NCBI GenBank assembly: GCA_963576735.1
Contig: OY755177.1
Location: forward strand, 9,920,001 to 9,984,000
DNA length: 64,000 nucleotides
Reading direction: 5' to 3'
DNA from: Bedellia somnulentella
Taxonomy: Eukaryota; Arthropoda; Insecta; Lepidoptera; Bedelliidae
The translations under genes and the position numbers were made by a program. The notes below the pieces were generated by a model, which did no database searches, was not told the DNA's origin, and worked only from the letters and a program-made list of their open reading frames with translations. Positions within the stretch are counted from its first letter, which is position 1. Every line of letters starts with the position of its first letter. Below, piece after piece: positions 30,695 through 42,194 of the stretch.

Positions 30695-31260
30695 CTTTCA
30701 CGATTGCACATTATAATTAAAACAACTATTGACTTTTGGATCTTTAATTGCGTTTTATTACCTCAGTCTTCCCGTGACCATCATCATCATTTTACTGAAT
30801 AGTTTTCGAAACTTCGGGCTTTAATAATCCATAGTATAACATAACATAACATAAACGTTCACGCAGAATATCCCCGAAGGGGTTGGCAGAGGTACTAATA
30901 CTTCTGAACATCACGTGACTTTGTCACCTGGTGTTCAGAGTACCCACGTTTTGCATGGACAGTGTACTCACGTGATAGGGGGCAGGCCTATCGCCGTTTT
31001 GTACGAATACACTGTCACATGACTAAGTACAACTCAGCCATGTGGGTTTCCTCACGATGTTTTCCCTCACCGTTAACAACCATGATAAATTAACCACACA
31101 TATGTCTTTAGAAAAGACAAATCGGTGTAGGCCCGACCCAGGATTTGAACACTAGTCGTTTGCACGATCACCGAGTGTTCTACCCACTGGGCTATCACGG
31201 TCATATCATAACACGCGATTAAATATCCAAAAGTCAATAGTTGTTTTAATTTATGGTATA
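30695..31260. mobile_element. Penelope 3'-type inverted block split by SINE-a
   Basis: Left arm 30700-30755 (TTTCACGATTGCACATTATA, AAAACAACTATTGACTTTTGG) and right arm 31206-31256 (CGCGATTAAATATCCAAAAG, CAATAGTTGTTTTAATTTA) are inverted copies. Between them 30764-30830 has CCTCAGTCTTCCCGTGACCA and TTTTCGAAACTTCGGGC, as after the Penelope remnant at 53.6 kb. Confidence 0.58.
30836..31203 (-). mobile_element. SINE-a full copy
   Basis: Tail AACATAACATAAACGTTCAC, body and head (GTTCAAATCCTGGGTCGGGC on the minus strand). Inserted within the Penelope-like block. Confidence 0.75.
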
Positions 31261-31724
31261 ATGTTAGAAGCATCTTCATTATTATTTACTACGCCATGAT
31301 TTAATCTTATCCTATAGTACTTTTACGCACGATATTATATGGTCTTGTAAAAGAAATGGTCCAGCAAACGCTGTTTTATAGGTATTTTTTTCTTGCAATG
31401 ATATTTTGATAAATATTTTATTGTATCTTCTCAATTCACATCAAGAATGATAATATTTTCATGTAGAAAATAATAAACTTAAAAATAATCAGAAAACAAA
31501 ATAAATTCATAAACTAAAACCCGACTACAATATACACTATCTAACAAGTTTAAAACAAGATTTTTTGACCTGAACCTAGTAACTCTCAGTGTATACCCAT
31601 GGTATAGCTTGTAATGTCAGCTTGTTACATTAAATTAATCGAAGAAAACCAAACATACGAATGTTTTTACCACATAAGAATTAAAACTGTATCCAATCAA
31701 GTTTGGTTCCATTTTGGTCTAACC

Positions 31725-31905
31725 TATACATACATACATACATATTCTCACGCCGTTAGTTCCCATTGGGGTAGGCAGAGACTATCGATCGCCACTTTGC
31801 ACGATCCTGGCAAACCTCTCTAGCTTCATTCACATCCATCAATCTTTTTATACATGCTCTTTTATTCTTTGTACTTCGGACACCTGCCTTTTGAGCACAG
31901 CGTAT
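31725..31905 (-). pseudogene. RTE 3' end
   Basis: ACATACATATTCTCACGCCG followed by TTAGTTCCCATTGGGGTAGG and CATACATGCTCTTTTATTCT up to GGACACCTGCCTTTTGAGCAC; about 180 bp of the RTE C-terminal coding and tail. Confidence 0.65.
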
Positions 31906-31978
31906 ATATCAGCTAATCCTTAAAATAGTGTTTTTTTTATTAGGTTATTCCTGATTTGTTCGTTTAAGCCTACTAATA

Positions 31979-32194
31979 CTATTACTGGTATAAATCTTGA
32001 TTGCAAAACAATGCCTCAATATTCTTTTGCGTTAGGGTAGAAATACCTGACCTGCCAAGTAAAGTATTCGATAATACGTCTCGAAGAAATCTTTCTCGCA
32101 TTGACCACTCGCGAGCTGAAGAGCTCGCGTCGGTGATATACTTCTCCATATCTGTCGAATATTTAGCATTGTAAGACTTTTCATTAAATGACAA
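31979..32194 (-). other. Unrecognised 70-codon open frame
   Basis: Contains DMEKYITDASSSAREWSMRE, RFLRDVLSNTLL and KNIEALFCNQDLYQ before TAA. The codon content looks protein-like and a GTATTT donor-like site follows LLGRSG, but I know no family. Could be an exon or transposon piece. Confidence 0.25.
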
Positions 32195-32504
32195 AAAAAC
32201 GTTTTGAATGTTCTTTATAACAGTTCAGTTATGTCACTCGTGTTTATGAATAATTAAAAAAGGTGTTCGTCCCATAATATCGTGTTTGTTTTCACACTTC
32301 TACCGACAGCGCGACATTTACAGGTTTTCTAGTCAAACAATATTATGAAAATACAGCACATTTTTGACGTGATATACTTATTTATGATTGTGAAAATCAG
32401 CTAGGCTTATTTAAAAATAATATCTATTACATAAATATATATATACGTATACGTATATAACATACTATATTATGCCTTGTGGCCAATCTTAAGTAGGAAC
32501 TGCG

Positions 32505-32745
32505 AAAAGTGTAGTGCCGGCTTAGAATGTCACTACGCCTTTCTACCCACGGGTGTCCTACGAGGCGACTAAGGAAATTGGGCTTTTTAAGTGGTTTTTG
32601 GGTGATATGGTTAGAGAACCATCACCAACGATACTTTATTTCTACCATCTTGTTTCCTAACAACTTCCAAATGTGGCTAAAGAGTTTCTATCTCTGAAAC
32701 TATTGCTATCTTTTTGAGATTTATGACCGTGAGTATGTATGTATT
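32505..32745 (+). mobile_element. SINE-b copy
   Basis: AGTGTAGTGCCGGCTTAGAA to GACCGTGAGTATGTATG, fairly complete. Confidence 0.68.
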
Positions 32746-35230
32746 TTAGGTCAAAAAACTACGAACTAATTGTCGATAAAAGCTTTCATTTATGATCTTA
32801 AATTTTAATACGAGAATGTATTTCAACATATTTTTTCTTTACATTCAGTCCTTCAACAATACCGAAGGGTCAAAGTTTACGTTTCATTGTTATTCGGTGC
32901 TTTGCCTATCTATGTTTATCTGTGATGAATGGCATTGTTGTGTAGAATGCATTCAGTGGTGCAAAGGTCACAGTCTAAGCCATGTTATTACATCTGTACA
33001 ATTAATATCCATTACTTTACAAATTTACCACCTTTAGTTTCACAACGAAATGAAGAAGATGAATCTGGGGTTATATATATCCATCTATTTTATCTACCTG
33101 GTCCATAGGTTGTCAGTAGTTAGATATATACAAGTCTGTGTTTGTTTATTTATAAGAAACCAACAGCTTTGACGTAAAGAAAATAACCAAAATATTTTAT
33201 ATTATTACTACTTGACCCCCGCAACTTCGTCTGTGTGACAAATAATCTAATTATACTCCTCTTACCTACATAGTTTATCATAAATTGTGATCAAAAAGAA
33301 ACATAAAAGTGTTTATACTGCTAAGTCCAGAAATAAGGAATAATATATAAGAACTTCTAAGTCAGGTTTGCCTTTGACAAGTGCGAGTCGGGTTCGTCCT
33401 TGGTGGGTGTCGTAGTAGCAAGTAAAGGTTAACAAAGCAATATATTAAAAACCATCATCATATCATCAAAATCTTTTCTGAAGTTCAGACCCAATTGAGT
33501 ACCAAACAAAGAGTCATCTAAATATTTTACCCCTTATTTTACGCCTATAGGGAAGAATTATGTCCCGTTAACCTTCATAGTTCATTCAGGCTTTCTATTC
33601 CTTCGAGTTCTTAGCCTTGTTGTAATTTAATTCCTTGCATTTATTTTTATTTTTTCACTTATTTACTTTTCATTGAAGCGCAGTCTCTATCATAATAGAT
33701 TATTAAATTGGTTTCCCAAGATACAGGCTGAGCCTAGTTTGGGAACCCCTGTAAATGGACAAAGCTGTAAATCTTTTGACAAATATTATTAAATTTTTTA
33801 GTTCATTGACACTGAGTTTAAATTCAAGACTGATTCAATAAGATAGATATTAATAAAAATGAGATTGAATTATTGTTTTTTTTTTTGCAATTTACCACAG
33901 ACATTTAGTTTATACTCTAGACTGGTACAATAAAATACAAATTTACAAAAATCTAATTGAATGAACGACATCTTTTTCTTGTAATGGAAACACGCTCTAG
34001 TTTCATATTCAAGCATATTACTATTAAAGAGATAATAACAGTGCTGTTTGTTTGCAAACCCTTGTTTCCTCCTCAACACCTTCATAAAACTCTAATAACA
34101 GGTGTCAGTAACAAGAACACTTATTAACATAACGACAACATAATTTTTAAAGCAGATATTGTTATTAACATATAATTTGAAGAATTATAATGACGTACTA
34201 AATTCCGTGAAAACGCTTGGTATTACTTTATATATAATTTACACTCTTACATACTTAAACACTTACGCCAAGGTGACAATGCTTTGGCAAAATGTATACT
34301 ATAAAATTCACTGGCAAATAATTATAAGTGTGGCTTTAAAAACTTCGTTTTCTACTTTTTAAATAATTCCAAATGAGTAATCGGTACGGGGAAAAATCTA
34401 ATATATTGTCATGGCTTTTATGAACAGAAAAATATATTTCATATTAATTTTGGGTTACTTCATATTTTTAACTTAACAAATGAAGTAAGATGCCAGGCGA
34501 CCCAACCAAACGTTATTCAAAAAGCTTAAATTTTATTGTGGATCCTTTACATCATGTAAGCATCATGCAGGGTCTAAAAATTATGTAATCATTGTGAGAT
34601 TTTCTTAAATGCTCTTGTTATTCTACTGGTTTTCGCTACACTCAATGCTTTTAGCTAGTCACTTTGATTGACTCCTTTCCGTTGCCAGACAAATCTTCAT
34701 CATCACCAAATATCTGTTTTTTAATAGATACATCACATATGCTTGTAACCTCCTGCCAAACGCACCTAAGGGCAAACCGCTGATCACCGGCCGCACAAAT
34801 TTACTTAAATTAATTGCAAACTATGATATTTTATGATCTTTATGTCCTCCTAGCTGAAATTGAATGTTGAAACATCACTATTTCATTTTTGAATTGTCGG
34901 TGACGGCAGGAGAAATCATCCCAAGTTATTTTCCGTGAATGTTTTACAAAAACAAATACAATACTTGCATGGGTTGTTCGATTTCTTTATAACCACGCAC
35001 GATCCATTGTTTTGGTAGTTTCTATTATTATAAAACTTCCTATGATAAAAAAATCTGCTTTTATAAATATTTACAGATTTCAATATAAACAACGAGAGTA
35101 AAATTAAACAAACTTTACAACTTAATAAATATAAAAAAAGCTTATAAATCAGAAGTGGGGCAGATCTGTTTATATGCAGAAGACGTATGCTCATCTTCTC
35201 AATCTTACTTACACCTATGTGTATTTTCTT
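32746..35230. other. Unassigned 2.5 kb
   Basis: AT-rich; no supported exons, SINEs or TIRs. 33220-33420 and 34640-34880 are slightly richer in GC, without readable genes. Confidence 0.4.
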
Positions 35231-35234
35231 AGGT

Positions 35235-35440
35235 ATTTTGTGTGATTAATTTATCTAGGTTGTTAACGGTTATTAGTACAAAGGACCGATGGGCCTGCAC
35301 CCTCATCACGTTATGCACCAAGCAAAATATGGTACTCGGAATATCAGGGGAAATTAAATACACGTGAAATTCACAAGTTAGTACATGTGCCACCCCTTTG
35401 GAAATATACAGCGTAAACGTTACGTTAAATGCTCCAAGCC
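35235..35440 (+). mobile_element. Decayed SINE-a
   Basis: TGTGATTAATTTATCTAGGT, GATGGGCCTGCACCCTCATC and AGCGTAAACGTTACG keep family order with deletions. Confidence 0.55.
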
Positions 35441-35570
35441 GTCTCAATTTTGGCTACACGTATTTTTGTGACCTTTAAACAGTAGTAAACGTCTACAAAC
35501 TTTTCACATAAATAAAATTTTCTGCAGAATACAAAGTAAAATACTTACTAAAAGGTTATTGGACTAGGAC

Positions 35571-35672
35571 TTGGTCGGAGCAAACAATTATTAGAGTATT
35601 CGAAGTGGCGACGGCTAGACTGAGGCTCTTCATCGCCGCATTAAAATCCTTTTTATTACATTCCTGATTCAT
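35571..35672 (-). pseudogene. Possible relic of an OR N-terminal exon next to a Helitron
   Basis: A 34-residue frame, NQECNKKDFNAAMKSLSLAV then ATSNTLIIVCSDQ, resembles the end of the first OR membrane block (gene B: DLNVAVENFNVTIMNCIAFY). The frame reaches GT at a codon border, as in genes A and B, but the donor (GTCCTA) is poor. It is cut off upstream by the start of the Helitron at 35685. Similarity is short, so this is an inference. Confidence 0.3.
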
Positions 35673-36163
35673 AATGGTATTCTATCTATGTATACTATAA
35701 TAAGACTGTAACGAGGTCAAAACTGTACATTGAAGAAAAAAAAAATAAAAACCGGTGGAATATATTCGATAGTGAAGCCAAAATTGCTATTTTTGAAAAA
35801 AATGTCTGTCTGTCTGTCTGTCTGTCTGTATGTCCGTTCATCACGTTAATTCTACCGGACCGATCTTGATCAAATTTGGCATGAATGTAGGTTATACACC
35901 TGGCCAACATATAGGATATAATTTATCCCGGATTTCGCAAGGGTTCCCACAGGAGCATAAAAAAACATAACTTTTATATGGTTCCCCATACTTACACGAT
36001 TAATTTTTTCATCGACCGACTTTATCGGACTCTTCATTAATAGTCTTTTTGGAAAAAATAAGAGTTTCATCCATTTTCATCAAATAATTGTTCATTTAAT
36101 TGTTTGTCAATAATATGACTACTAGATATATAGGATATCACAAATTTGACACTTACACAAATG

Positions 36164-36240
36164 TCTGCGTGGCGTAGCGGTATACCGTTTGGTAAACACT
36201 AAGTACGAAAGACCCAGGTTCGAACCCCGGGCGGTCAAAG
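36164..36240 (+). mobile_element. tRNA-like segment in H4, unit 1
   Basis: TGGCGTAGCGG resembles an A box and GGTTCGAACCCCGGG a B box about 35 bases later. The stems are incomplete, so it looks like a SINE head rather than a tRNA gene. Confidence 0.5.
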
Positions 36241-36683
36241 TCTTTTTGCGTATTTTTTTTGCTTTTGTGTTAGGTTAGAATAATAGGATGCACTAATCCT
36301 TCTTTTTCACATTCAACTATGCGAATATGTATGAATAAAGATAATTGAAAGCATATTGTATGAATTTTGCATATTCATTTGGTAGGTTTGAGAATATGTT
36401 TATAACTTTTGTTTATTTAACTACTTTTAACTAATATTCTCATTCTGTTTAAGCCTCAGAATGCATAGTTTGTAAATAATAGTCAATATCTCAATTTTAA
36501 TTCAGTACCGCCATCTATTGGCCGATGATTGCAATCTCTCTCACATCACCAACTTATTGCTCCCCATATTTACACGATTAATTTTTTCATCGACCGACTT
36601 TATCAGACTCTTCATTAATAGTGTTTTTGAAAAAAATAAGGGTTTTATTCATTTTCATCAAAATAAATGTCCATTTCATGAAT

Positions 36684-36945
36684 TGCTGTGTAGTGTCGGC
36701 TTAGAATAACACTACCCCATTTCTTCCGGTGGGTGTACGTAAGAGGCGACTAACGGTATTGGGGCTTTTAAGGGATTTTTGGGCGATGTGGTTGGAGACC
36801 CATCACCAACAACCTTTATTTCACTATCTTTTCCCGACGCAACTTCCAAAAGTGGCTGAGGAACTTCAAATTCCTTAGCTCTGGCTACCCCTTCTAGGGA
36901 TTTATAGCCGTGAGTAAATTTATGTATGTATGTATGTATTTTATT
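36684..36945 (+). mobile_element. SINE-b, complete copy
   Basis: GCTGTGTAGTGTCGGCTTAG to ATAGCCGTGAGTAAATTTAT and a TATG tail; inserted within the second duplicated unit of H4, so it arrived after the duplication. Confidence 0.75.
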
Positions 36946-36994
36946 GTTTGTCAATAGTATGGCTACTAGATATATACCATATCACAAATTTGAC

Positions 36995-37070
36995 ATTGGT
37001 TTGGTTTTTCAACCGATTGGTTAAAACTAAACTAACGGATGACCCAGGTTCGAATCCCGGGTGATTAAAG
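36995..37070 (+). mobile_element. tRNA-like segment in H4, unit 2
   Basis: Second copy of the 36164 segment with GACCCAGGTTCGAATCCCGG kept and the A-box side partly lost. Confidence 0.45.
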
Positions 37071-37689
37071 TCTTTTTGAGACTTTTTTGCTTTTGTGTTA
37101 GGTTAGAATAATAGGATGCACTAATCCTTCTTTTTCACATTCTACTATGCGAATATGTATGAATAAAGATAATTGAAAGTATATTGTATGAATTTTGCGT
37201 ATTCATTTGGTAGGTTTGAGAATATGTTTATAGCTTTTTTTTAGCTATTTTTAACTAATATTCTCATAGATATATTATGTTTTACTTACGCATAAATTAA
37301 TATTCTGTTTAAGCCTCAGAATGCATAGTTTGTAAATAATAGTAAATATCTCAATGTTAATTCAGTAACTCTATCTGTTGACCGATGATTGCAACACACA
37401 TCACCAACAGTCAGTGTAGGGGGCAGCACCGGGTCGCCAAACTGCTATCCATACTTACTCAGAAAGATATTTTCATTTTTTAACATAGAAACTTGGTTAC
37501 AAAATGGTTTGTTTCATGTTTCTTATGAACAATTAAAAAGGGGTTTTTTGGAACTCATCCCCTAAGAGATTAAAATATATTATACAGATTTTGGATCTAT
37601 AAATACAATGTATCTAGAAATTTGAATCTTGATGCGATTGACTGATATAACAACTACAAAAAGGAATGTATGAAATTCATCCATCAGTC

Positions 37690-37870
37690 AATCATGAGAA
37701 TATACTAACGGCTATAAATCCCAAAAAAGGGTAGCCACAGCTCCAGAGATAGTAATTCTTTATCCACTTTTGGAAGTTGAATGGGGTACGTCCAACCGTC
37801 CAACTGCATTGCCAAATAATCACTTAAAAAGTCTCAATGTTCTTTATATCTATTAGAACGCCCACGGGAA
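37690..37870 (-). mobile_element. Partial SINE-b in H4
   Basis: ATACTAACGGCTATAAATCC, AGGGTAGCCACAGCTCCAGA and ACTTTTGGAAGTTGAATGGG follow the family order on the minus strand; the 5' end is lost. Confidence 0.6.
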
Positions 37871-38099
37871 TATAAATACAAAAAACAGAAGTTAGTGTAG
37901 TTAGATAGTGTTTTGGTATTTTGGATGTAAACTGGATGCAAAAAATGTAGTCCACGTGGACGTAGTCGCGGGCAAAAAGCTAGTTCCTATATAAATTGTC
38001 TCGCTTTAGACTATGTTGGATATTGACTGAAAGCGGAAAACTGTCCCTTTAAAGCTTTAAATTTGTTTTTAAAAATTGTCGTAATACATGAATCATTTT

Positions 38100-38246
38100 A
38101 TTGTACCTACCGATGTTTTTCGAGTGGGTATTATGAACTTCACGTGACAAATTCACCACATTTATCCCATATTTTATGCAGTGGATTTTTTTGTTGATTA
38201 TATTGATGGGGTTGTCTATAGAGAATAACCACCATGGACAGATCAA
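38100..38246 (-). other. Unrecognised open frame with donor-like end
   Basis: About 50 codons (CPWWLFSIDNPINIINKKIH, NVVNLSREVHNTHSKNI) ending G|GTAGGT. No family recognised; the acceptor is unclear. Confidence 0.18.
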
Positions 38247-38269
38247 ATAGACAATATGCTCTTAAAGGT

Positions 38270-38440
38270 AAGAGTCCGCAGTGAGAAAATTAAGGGAAAA
38301 GATGTATAAACAGATTTAAGAATGTAAATGAAACTCGGCAGCCTCATGTATCGATAGTATCTGCCTACCCTAACGGGAACTAATTACTTTGGTTACACTG
38401 TCCAAGCAAAACGTGGATACTCTGAATACAAGGTGACAAT
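38270..38440 (+). pseudogene. RTE 3' fragment followed by SINE-a piece
   Basis: AAGAGTCCGCAGTGAGAAAA, GTATCGATAGTATCTGCCTACC, then CACTGTCCAAGCAAAACGTGG from SINE-a. Confidence 0.5.
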
Positions 38441-38447
38441 GTAAGAA

Positions 38448-38800
38448 AGAAAGAAGAAGAAAGAAAGAAAGACGTTTATTCGCCATGTTAGGCACAAAAA
38501 ACATACAAACAAAAAGTAACAATATAAATAATAACTATTAAAATAACTTAAAATTAACACAATATTAAATATGAAAAAAAGAGGAAAACAAACAACTTAA
38601 CAAAAACAAACTAATTAATACTTATTCTAATTCCTTTGCGCCACTGCAACAGCGAATTGGTACTGACTCAGCATTACGTTGTGAATCGTTTGACTCCCAA
38701 CACTGATTTTCAGTCAGTACCATGGTAGAGTGACAACACAGGCATCACACAAATACTTATGTAGAACTTTCCAGCTTGACAAGGGACAGTAAATACACAT
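38448..38800 (-). mobile_element. LINE 3' end with CTTT tail
   Basis: On the minus strand it ends GCCTAACATGGCGAATAAACG followed by TCTTTCTTTC repeats, i.e. a polyadenylation signal and simple tail. No coding remnant is recognised up to 38800. Confidence 0.5.
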
Positions 38801-38805
38801 ACACA

Positions 38806-38924
38806 TCTATACTTATAATAAATCTGTAGAGAGGTCAATTCTGTACATGAAATATATTTGCAAAATAACTATCAGGTGGTGATTAGGGATCGATACTGAT
38901 GCCAAAAATGCAATCAGTAAAATT

Positions 38925-38962
<38 letters not shown>

Positions 38963-39797
38963 GGTTTGTATGTTCCTTATGGAAACAAAAACTACTCGAC
39001 GGATTTTAACGAAACTTGGTACAATTATTCTCTATACTCTTGGGCAGGTTTTTGTATACTTTCCAGCAGAGTAGTAAAGGGGAATTTTGGGAAATTTTGG
39101 GAAAACGGGAGAAGTTACTCCATTTTTTAAGCTTCCGTCGCGTGTGCAGCCTTAATGGTTAAACTTACATAGAAATCATGTATCACAGAAATATTCTTCA
39201 TAAAATTATCTAAAAAAATATCTACAACAGTTTATGTCTATCTTTTACGGTTGACTCACAAAAACACGTGTAATTCCTGATAGCTTAGCAGTTCGGAACA
39301 TTCTGATTGTAATTGTTTACTCTTACGTTTGTAAACCTCTCACTCATCCCTAATTTAAATAAGGTAACATTATTACCTATTCAATAAAAAAAGAATCATA
39401 GAAATCGGTAGAGAAACACCGAAATTATACATAAAATAAGCCATCGCGCCCGTGACCAAAACCGAATCGTTACTAATTTACTTATAAAATACTAGATGGC
39501 GCCAGTAGTTGCAACCTATAACACGTAATGATTTATTTTTTAGATTGTTATAAATAGCGTTAAATTCATAGCGTTTTATTCCAAAATTTGCTATTAAACG
39601 GAAAAACTGAACCGTTCATTAAAGCACATTCAAAATCACCAAACTACACTGTTTAAGGAGTGCTATAAATTTAATAAATTGAAAACATTGCGCTGAATTT
39701 CACAATGCTTGAGCAGTGACTGAAGAAAGAAACCTCAGATACTTAAACCTTAGATTAAAAACAACGCTACCCGTGCGAAGCTGGGACGATCCACTAG
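38806..39797 (+). mobile_element. Helitron H2 (non-autonomous, 992 bp)
   Basis: A|TCTATACTTATAATAAATCT...CCCGTGCGAAGCTGGGAC...CTAG|T. TCTG repeats at 38929-38960. Clear relative of H1 in opposite orientation, with matching interior (AAACTACTCGACGGATTTTA, GGCGCCAGTAGTTGCA). Confidence 0.77.
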
Positions 39798-40019
39798 TAA
39801 ATAAATATAGAACATTATTTGCAAACAATTACAATAAAATACACGTATATGACAAAGTTTCGATAATAAATAACAGAAGAAATCTTGGCTGGATATATTA
39901 TGCAAAATAATATATTTATATATTAGATTAGATATATGAGAAAACACTTACACGCTTCATTTTTCTATAATAAATAAATTTCAAAATATAATATACACAA
40001 TAATAAATGTATGTCAAAT

Positions 40020-40454
40020 AAATAAATAATATAAATTTTACTGATGAGCCAGCAAAAACTCCTTCAGCTTACGCTTAAAGGTGTTCCTGCCGAACACATC
40101 CCGGATTGGTGGAGGAAGATCGTTCCAGCACTTGGACGCTGCAAACCTGAAAGAACCTCTAAAAGCTGTGGATCGGTGCATTGGCAAGATCGCCCTGACT
40201 TTGAACTGATAGCCACTGTTGGACCATTGCAGTTTTTTATACAAATAAGCCGGTGATTGTAGCCTAACAACTCCAAACAACAATGTGGCGAGGTGTAGTC
40301 GTCTCCGCGCTTGCATTTTTAGCAGCTTTGCATCTTCCAAGTACGGAGTAACGTGGGAGCGAGGAGGGATTTGAAACCAAAAACGGGCACATGCGTTTTG
40401 CACTCGCTGTATCAATTTCTGTGTACGAGCCAGTATGCAAACCTCATAGACCAC
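40020..40454 (-). pseudogene. LINE 3' fragment, same group as 57-59 kb element
   Basis: The 138-codon frame reads LIQRVQNACARFWFQIPPRS, HVTPYLEDAKLLKMQARRRL, AYLYKKLQW, STAFRGSFRFAASKCWNDLP and PPIRDVFGRNTFKRKLKEFL. The same block order occurs in the LINE at 58290-58754 (RSHISPLL, SFRYHATKCWNNIPPPIR). 5'-truncated; A/T-rich tail towards 40020. Confidence 0.75.
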
Positions 40455-40479
40455 ATCACAATAGTTTAATCTCGAATGT

Positions 40480-40545
40480 CACGTGATATTCAGAAGTATT
40501 AGTACCTCTGCCAACTTCTTCGGGAACATACGGCGTGAACATTTG
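40480..40545 (+). mobile_element. SINE-a 3' tail fragment
   Basis: TCACGTGATATTCAGAAGTA and CTCTGCCAACTTCTTCGGGA to GGCGTGAACATTTGAG. Confidence 0.6.
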
Positions 40546-40592
40546 AGTTTGAGACCTTGAGTTGCAAGCCTTTAGGTGGAAGTTCATATTAC

Positions 40593-41235
40593 TTGCTGAT
40601 CTGCTCAAGTGCGGAGTCCACGGTGTCTCTGTTTTTAAAATCCAGAGCTTATGAAAATAAGCCTAAAATAAAAAAAAAATATATACGAATGTATGAGCAA
40701 TCAGAATCTGAATAATCAGATAGAAACAAAATTTATACAAAACATTTCAGTTGAGATCAATAAAACACAATCCCTTCCGCAAAAACGTTTTAATTGGACG
40801 TAGTTTCAGTGAAAATGGAGTGCACGACGGTCACAGCGCTGACAATTATCGATTAATTCTGTTGGTCTGTTGCCGTTTCATTGGATTCGTTAACAAACCT
40901 GTATTGTTTGCCGAACTATCGACAGTCCACAATACATGTTACTTGCACTCGGTTTTTGTTCATCCACTCAAACCGATTTCAAACGTTTTCATTATGAAAT
41001 GGATTTGATTTTGTGATTGTTTCGTGCAAGAATCTTTAATTAGTAGATGAATTTGATTTATATACAACTTTGTCATGTGGGTTTCCTCAGTATGTTTCCC
41101 TTATTGTTAACAACCAAGATAAATTAACCACAAATATGAATTTAGAAGACACATTGGTGTAGGCCCGACTCGGGGATCGAACCTACACCTCTCTACATGA
41201 TATGCGCATGTTCTAACCACTGAGCTTTTTTGGTA
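40593..41235 (+). repeat. Inverted duplication, copy 1 (partner 63362-64000)
   Basis: About 640 bp with a near-identical core (TTTCAGTTGAGATCAATAAA, CGGTCACAGCGCTGACAATTATCGA, ACAAACCTGTATTGTTTGCCG) that returns reversed at the right end of the window. It includes a SINE-a-like head on the minus strand at 41065-41235. Both copies keep an open frame through YRLIL.VCCRFIGFVNKP and HPLKPISNVFIMK. Whether this is an unknown transposon or a coding relic is not decided. Confidence 0.65.
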
Positions 41236-41790
41236 GTACATTTAATTATTTTTAAAATTATTTCACGAAAGGTACATCCTGTAAAAATACTTATGTAAGA
41301 ACACAAAAGGTACAAAGGTGTCCCATGTTATATATGATTCCTTATTCTGATATTTACCACAGTTTTTTTAAGGAAAAACAAATGCGAAGTATATCCAGTA
41401 CATTTTTGTAGTAGTAGCAATAAATTAATTTAAATGTATTTTCTTAACTTTTCGTTGCCATTGTGTAGGAATTAAACAAATCTCTCTCGCTTTTTCAGAA
41501 TACAAACTTGTAAGTATGTCCCAAAGCTAAATCTGATAAGGAGGGGACGACAACGAGGAAGTTCTAATCAATGACCAAAAGGGAATCATATCTCATACAG
41601 GTGACCGTCTTATTAAGAACATTTTTATTTAATCTTTATGTGCCATTTTGAGATTTCTTACCTTTTTATCATTATCATCTTTCTCTCAATACCATTGCGG
41701 CCCACACTGTATCTCACTCAACATCATACGCATACATGACCACGTTTAGGTTTTCTCATATATTTTACTCTCTCTTCACTTGATAACAAC
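41236..41790. other. Unassigned AT-rich stretch
   Basis: Nothing recognised. Confidence 0.4.
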
Positions 41791-41794
41791 ATAC

Positions 41795-42172
41795 ATACAT
41801 ATATAATTAATCCCTAAAATGGATAGCCTGAGCATCAGATCAGAGAATTAATCAGCCACTTTTGGAAGTTAATTGGGGAAAAGTTTGTAAATGTTTTTGG
41901 GAATCAGCCACTTTTGGAAGTTAATTGGGGAAAAGTTTGTAAATGTTTTTGGGAATCAGCCACTTTTGGAAGTTAATTGGGGAAAAGTTTGTAAATGTTT
42001 TTGGGAATCAGCCACTTTTGGAAGTTAATTGGGGAAAAGTTTGTAAATGTTTTTGGGGATGGTCTCTAACCCTATCATCTAAAAATCAATTGCTCGATAC
42101 CCTTAGTCGCCTCTTACGATCACCCATAGGAAGATATGCGGTAGTGCTGCTCTAAACCGACACTACACAGCA
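41795..42172 (-). mobile_element. SINE-b copy with internal tandem amplification
   Basis: CATACATACATATATAATTA to CCGACACTACACAGC with a 52-bp unit repeated four times inside (next entry). Confidence 0.68.
41850..42057. repeat. 52-bp unit x 4 tandem repeat
   Basis: The unit starts AATCAGCCACTTTTGGAAGT and ends AATGTTTTTGGG, with starts at 41850, 41902, 41954 and 42006. Copies are essentially identical, so the expansion is recent. Confidence 0.93.
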
Positions 42173-42194
42173 ATACATTGTAATAACAACCTTG

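Larger units (their letters stand above)
35685..37983 (+). mobile_element. Helitron H4, 2.3 kb with internal tandem duplication
   Basis: Starts A|TCTATGTATACTATAATAAG and ends GTCCACGTGGACGTAGTCGC...CTAG|T, with the palindrome at 37950-37961. It contains a TGTC microsatellite at 35803-35828, and a roughly 575-bp unit twice (35983-36560 and 36561-37395 less the SINE). Each unit carries a tRNA-like segment. There are also two SINE-b insertions. No Rep/helicase frame is present. H3 looks like its short relative. Confidence 0.7.

Noticed and set aside
38929..38960. TCTG repeats as a regulatory element
   Set aside because: The tetranucleotide run is a regular part of this Helitron family, also seen in H1.
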